Below the pieces are notes generated by a model, which saw only the letters and a program-made list of their open reading frames with translations, did not search any database and was not told where the DNA came from. A program made the translations under genes and the position numbers. Positions 21,214 through 22,843 of a stretch of DNA of 22,843 nucleotides are shown piece after piece. The stretch's first letter is position 1; each line of letters begins with the position of its first letter. This stretch comes from CAZMMV01 sp964567475 (GTDB lineage: Bacteria; Bacillota; Clostridia; Tissierellales; Tissierellaceae): the NCBI GenBank assembly GCA_964567475.1, contig CAZMMV010000022.1, forward strand, positions 1 to 22,843. The letters run 5' to 3'.

Positions 21214-22575
21214 ATGTCAAAGCATAGACAATATGGGGAAGAACATCCTTATACACCAGCAGGCATTTTCAAGATAAGACTTCCATTTATTCATTATAAA
21301 TGGGAGTGGTCTGAAGCATTACAAGCGATACTAATGTGTGCTACATGTTTAGGTGCTATTCCTATTTTAACTGAAACTTTACAAATACCTTTTGAAATTG
21401 CATGGGGAATGGTAATAATAAATGGATTATTATATTCATTACATTCTGTACTAGGAGATCCAGTAGTTCCAGGATGGATTACACCTGCAATTCCACTTAC
21501 CTTAGCATATTTAACTACTTTTCCAGTAGGTGTAGAGAGAATTCAAGCATTAATTGCTTTACAATTATTAGTAGGATTGATTTTTGTTATAATGGGGATT
21601 TCTGGAGGAGCTAGTAAACTTATTAATATAGTTCCTAATGCTATAAAATCAGGAATACTATTGGGAGCAGGTATAGCAGCAGTGATTGGAGAATTTAAAG
21701 TAGGAGGAAGGTTTGGCCTATATCCCATAGCTGTCACAGTAGGAATACTATTAGCATATTATGTACTTTTCTCAGAAAGTTTTAAAAGACTAAGGAAAAA
21801 GAACAAATACATAAATATGTTAGGAAAGTATGGAATGTTACCTGCAATTGTAATAGCAATAATCGTAGGTCCTATTGCAAAAGAATTACCTATTCCAACA
21901 ATAGAATTTGGTACAATAATTCATATTCCAAATTTTAAAGCTATTATTAAAACAGTAACACCATTTGGAATTGGATTTCCTAGACTTGAATTATTTCTTA
22001 AAGGAATACCAATGGCACTAATGGCTTATATAATTGCCTTTGGAGACTTCGTAACTGGTGAAGCTTTAATCAATGAAGCAGATGAAGCTAGAAAAGATGA
22101 AATAATTGATTTCAACTCTAATAGATCAAATTTAATAAGTGGACTTAGAAATATAATCATGGCATTTATTGCCCCTTATGTACCACTTTGTGGGCCTCTA
22201 TGGGCAGCTGTAACAGCAGCTGTATCTCAAAGATACCAAGAGGGAAGAGAAGCTATGGACTCCATATTTGGAGGAGTAGGAACTTATAGATTTGTGACAT
22301 TTATAGGTGTAGCTTTAATACCTATTGTATCCTTAGTTCAACCAGTATTACCTGTTGCACTTTCCTTAACGCTATTGGTTCAAGGATATGTATGTACTAG
22401 GTTAGCAATGGAATTATGTACTACTAACAGTGAAAGAGGTATTGCTGGAGTTATGGCAGCTGTTTTAGCAACTAGAGGTGCTGCGTGGGGATTGGCAGTA
22501 GGTATAATAATTTATGTTATTATAGTAGACAGAAAAGAGTCTGATTTATCAGAAGAAGTAGCTATTTCGAATTAA
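21214..22575 (+). CDS. Polytopic permease, NCS2-like, probable 4-hydroxybutyrate importer
   Basis: A 453-residue protein with about 12-13 membrane helices. It starts with a hydrophilic segment (MSKHRQYGEEHPYTPAGIF), and a conserved-looking cytosolic stretch GDFVTGEALINEADEARKDEIIDFNSNRSNLISGLRN (about 285-320, split here) followed by LCGPLWAAVTAA resembles the middle of NCS2 (uracil/xanthine) permeases. I cannot name a subfamily. Since the operon has a CoA-transferase for 4-hydroxybutyrate and nothing to make it, the simplest role is uptake of 4-hydroxybutyrate. Binding site AAGGAGGAATAAG. It is last in the operon; the first terminator after it is at 22630. Confidence 0.8.
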   Translation: MSKHRQYGEEHPYTPAGIFKIRLPFIHYKWEWSEALQAILMCATCLGAIPILTETLQIPFEIAWGMVIINGLLYSLHSVLGDPVVPGWITPAIPLTLAYLTTFPVGVERIQALIALQLLVGLIFVIMGISGGASKLINIVPNAIKSGILLGAGIAAVIGEFKVGGRFGLYPIAVTVGILLAYYVLFSESFKRLRKKNKYINMLGKYGMLPAIVIAIIVGPIAKELPIPTIEFGTIIHIPNFKAIIKTVTPFGIGFPRLELFLKGIPMALMAYIIAFGDFVTGEALINEADEARKDEIIDFNSNRSNLISGLRNIIMAFIAPYVPLCGPLWAAVTAAVSQRYQEGREAMDSIFGGVGTYRFVTFIGVALIPIVSLVQPVLPVALSLTLLVQGYVCTRLAMELCTTNSERGIAGVMAAVLATRGAAWGLAVGIIIYVIIVDRKESDLSEEVAISN

Positions 22576-22595
22576 TATAGTTATACTTATTTTAT

Positions 22596-22621
22596 ATATA
22601 AAACCTATTGTGGAACATAGA
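22596..22621 (+). repeat. Direct repeat, copy 2 (relic of selO C-terminus)
   Basis: An exact copy of 15954-15979; it reads YKTYCGT and stop in the selO frame but has no gene attached. The flanking bases diverge at once upstream. Downstream there is weak further likeness (CAAAGG against TAAGG). Confidence 0.9.
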
Positions 22622-22629
22622 CAAAGGGT

Positions 22630-22678
22630 AAAAACATGACTAAATTACAATTTATATTGGATTTAGTCATGTTTTTTT
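22630..22678. terminator. Bidirectional terminator, likely the original selO terminator
   Basis: A 16-bp stem (22630-22645 with 22661-22676), 15-nt loop and T-run. It lies 9 nt after repeat copy 2 and between convergent genes, and has A-rich and T-rich sides, so it works both ways. Confidence 0.8.
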
Positions 22679-22682
22679 ATAT

Positions 22683-22843
22683 TTATTTTCCAACTTTTAT
22701 TGCATTTTTTAATAATTCCATGTTTTCATCTAAATTTAATTCTTTTAAAGTGTTTTTATTTATAGTAGTGATTGTTTTTTTAGCTAATCCTACAGGAATA
22801 GTAGATATATCTTTTTTATCAACTAATATTTCCTTTGCCATTT
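22683..22843 (-). CDS. C-terminal end of an ABC transporter substrate-binding protein (partial)
   Basis: Read on the minus strand from the window end to the TAA at 22685-22683. The last 52 codons after an internal or coincidental ATG (22841-22839) read AKEILVDKKDISTIPVGLAKKTITTINKNTLKELNLDENMELLKNA in two pieces here: a lysine/aspartate turn, the I-P-V strand, and N-T-L-K-E-L helix. This resembles the C-terminus of the TrpX/YtrY type of ABC substrate-binding proteins (AKxxLKG..DIPV..kkt..vIN..ta..lgi). The true start lies beyond the window. It converges on the selO-type terminator. Confidence 0.5.
   Translation of the reverse strand, partial: MAKEILVDKKDISTIPVGLAKKTITTINKNTLKELNLDENMELLKNAIKVGK

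Noticed and set aside
1..22843. tRNA, rRNA, CRISPR arrays or transposase genes
   Set aside because: I saw no tRNA cloverleaf, rRNA signature, regularly spaced repeats or transposase/integrase motifs in any frame.

Overview
The window is AT-rich DNA from an anaerobic, probably endospore-forming Gram-positive bacterium of the Clostridia/Tissierellia type. This rests on strong AGGAGG-type ribosome binding sites, hairpin-plus-U-tract terminators, a YtrA-type ABC operon, a predicted selenocysteine glutaredoxin, sigma-54-controlled fermentation genes and a likely spore-associated small protein. It is one scaffold piece with a run of exactly 100 N at 10522-10621, so continuity across that point is assumed by the assembler, not shown.

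Layout. 1-235: end of a small membrane protein. 344-2405: autoregulated YtrA repressor / ABC ATPase / permease operon. 2429-3750: CAAX-type M48 membrane protease. 3749-5267: three minus-strand genes (a small unknown protein, a DUF3787-like small protein, a secreted VanW-domain protein). 5342-6331: HD-domain phosphohydrolase, then an 86-codon glutaredoxin whose active-site codon 12 is an in-frame UGA followed by a SECIS-like hairpin, a gene that ordinary ORF calling breaks. 6367-7960: NhaC antiporter. 8001-8795: a promoter, a structured 190-nt leader ending in a terminator (candidate riboswitch) and a UPF0316/DUF2179 membrane protein. 8926-10309: isochorismatase-fold hydrolase and NadE. 10310-10657: terminators, a promoter that runs straight into a terminator, and the gap. 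10658-14321: metallophosphoesterase, MoaE-like protein, nucleosidase-fold protein and secreted TraB/GumN protein. 14506-15978: SelO.

15954-22621 looks like an inserted metabolic cassette. The last bases of selO, stop codon included, recur as an exact 26-bp direct repeat 6642 bp downstream, and only the distal copy is followed by a terminator. Between the copies lie a PAS/AAA+/Fis sigma-54 activator, a palindromic upstream site, a perfect -24/-12 promoter and five genes: 4-hydroxybutyryl-CoA dehydratase (abfD), a NifU-like Fe-S protein, a small Cys-rich protein, 4-hydroxybutyrate CoA-transferase (abfT) and a permease. Together they would import 4-hydroxybutyrate, activate it with CoA and dehydrate it to crotonyl-CoA, on a signal sensed by the PAS domain. 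The NifU-like and Cys-rich genes may serve the oxygen-sensitive Fe-S enzyme. The window closes with the C-terminus of an ABC substrate-binding protein on the minus strand.

The strongest leads are the cassette with its repeat, the dehydratase-linked pair of small Cys proteins, the selenocysteine glutaredoxin, and the unassigned leader RNA upstream of the DUF2179 gene.
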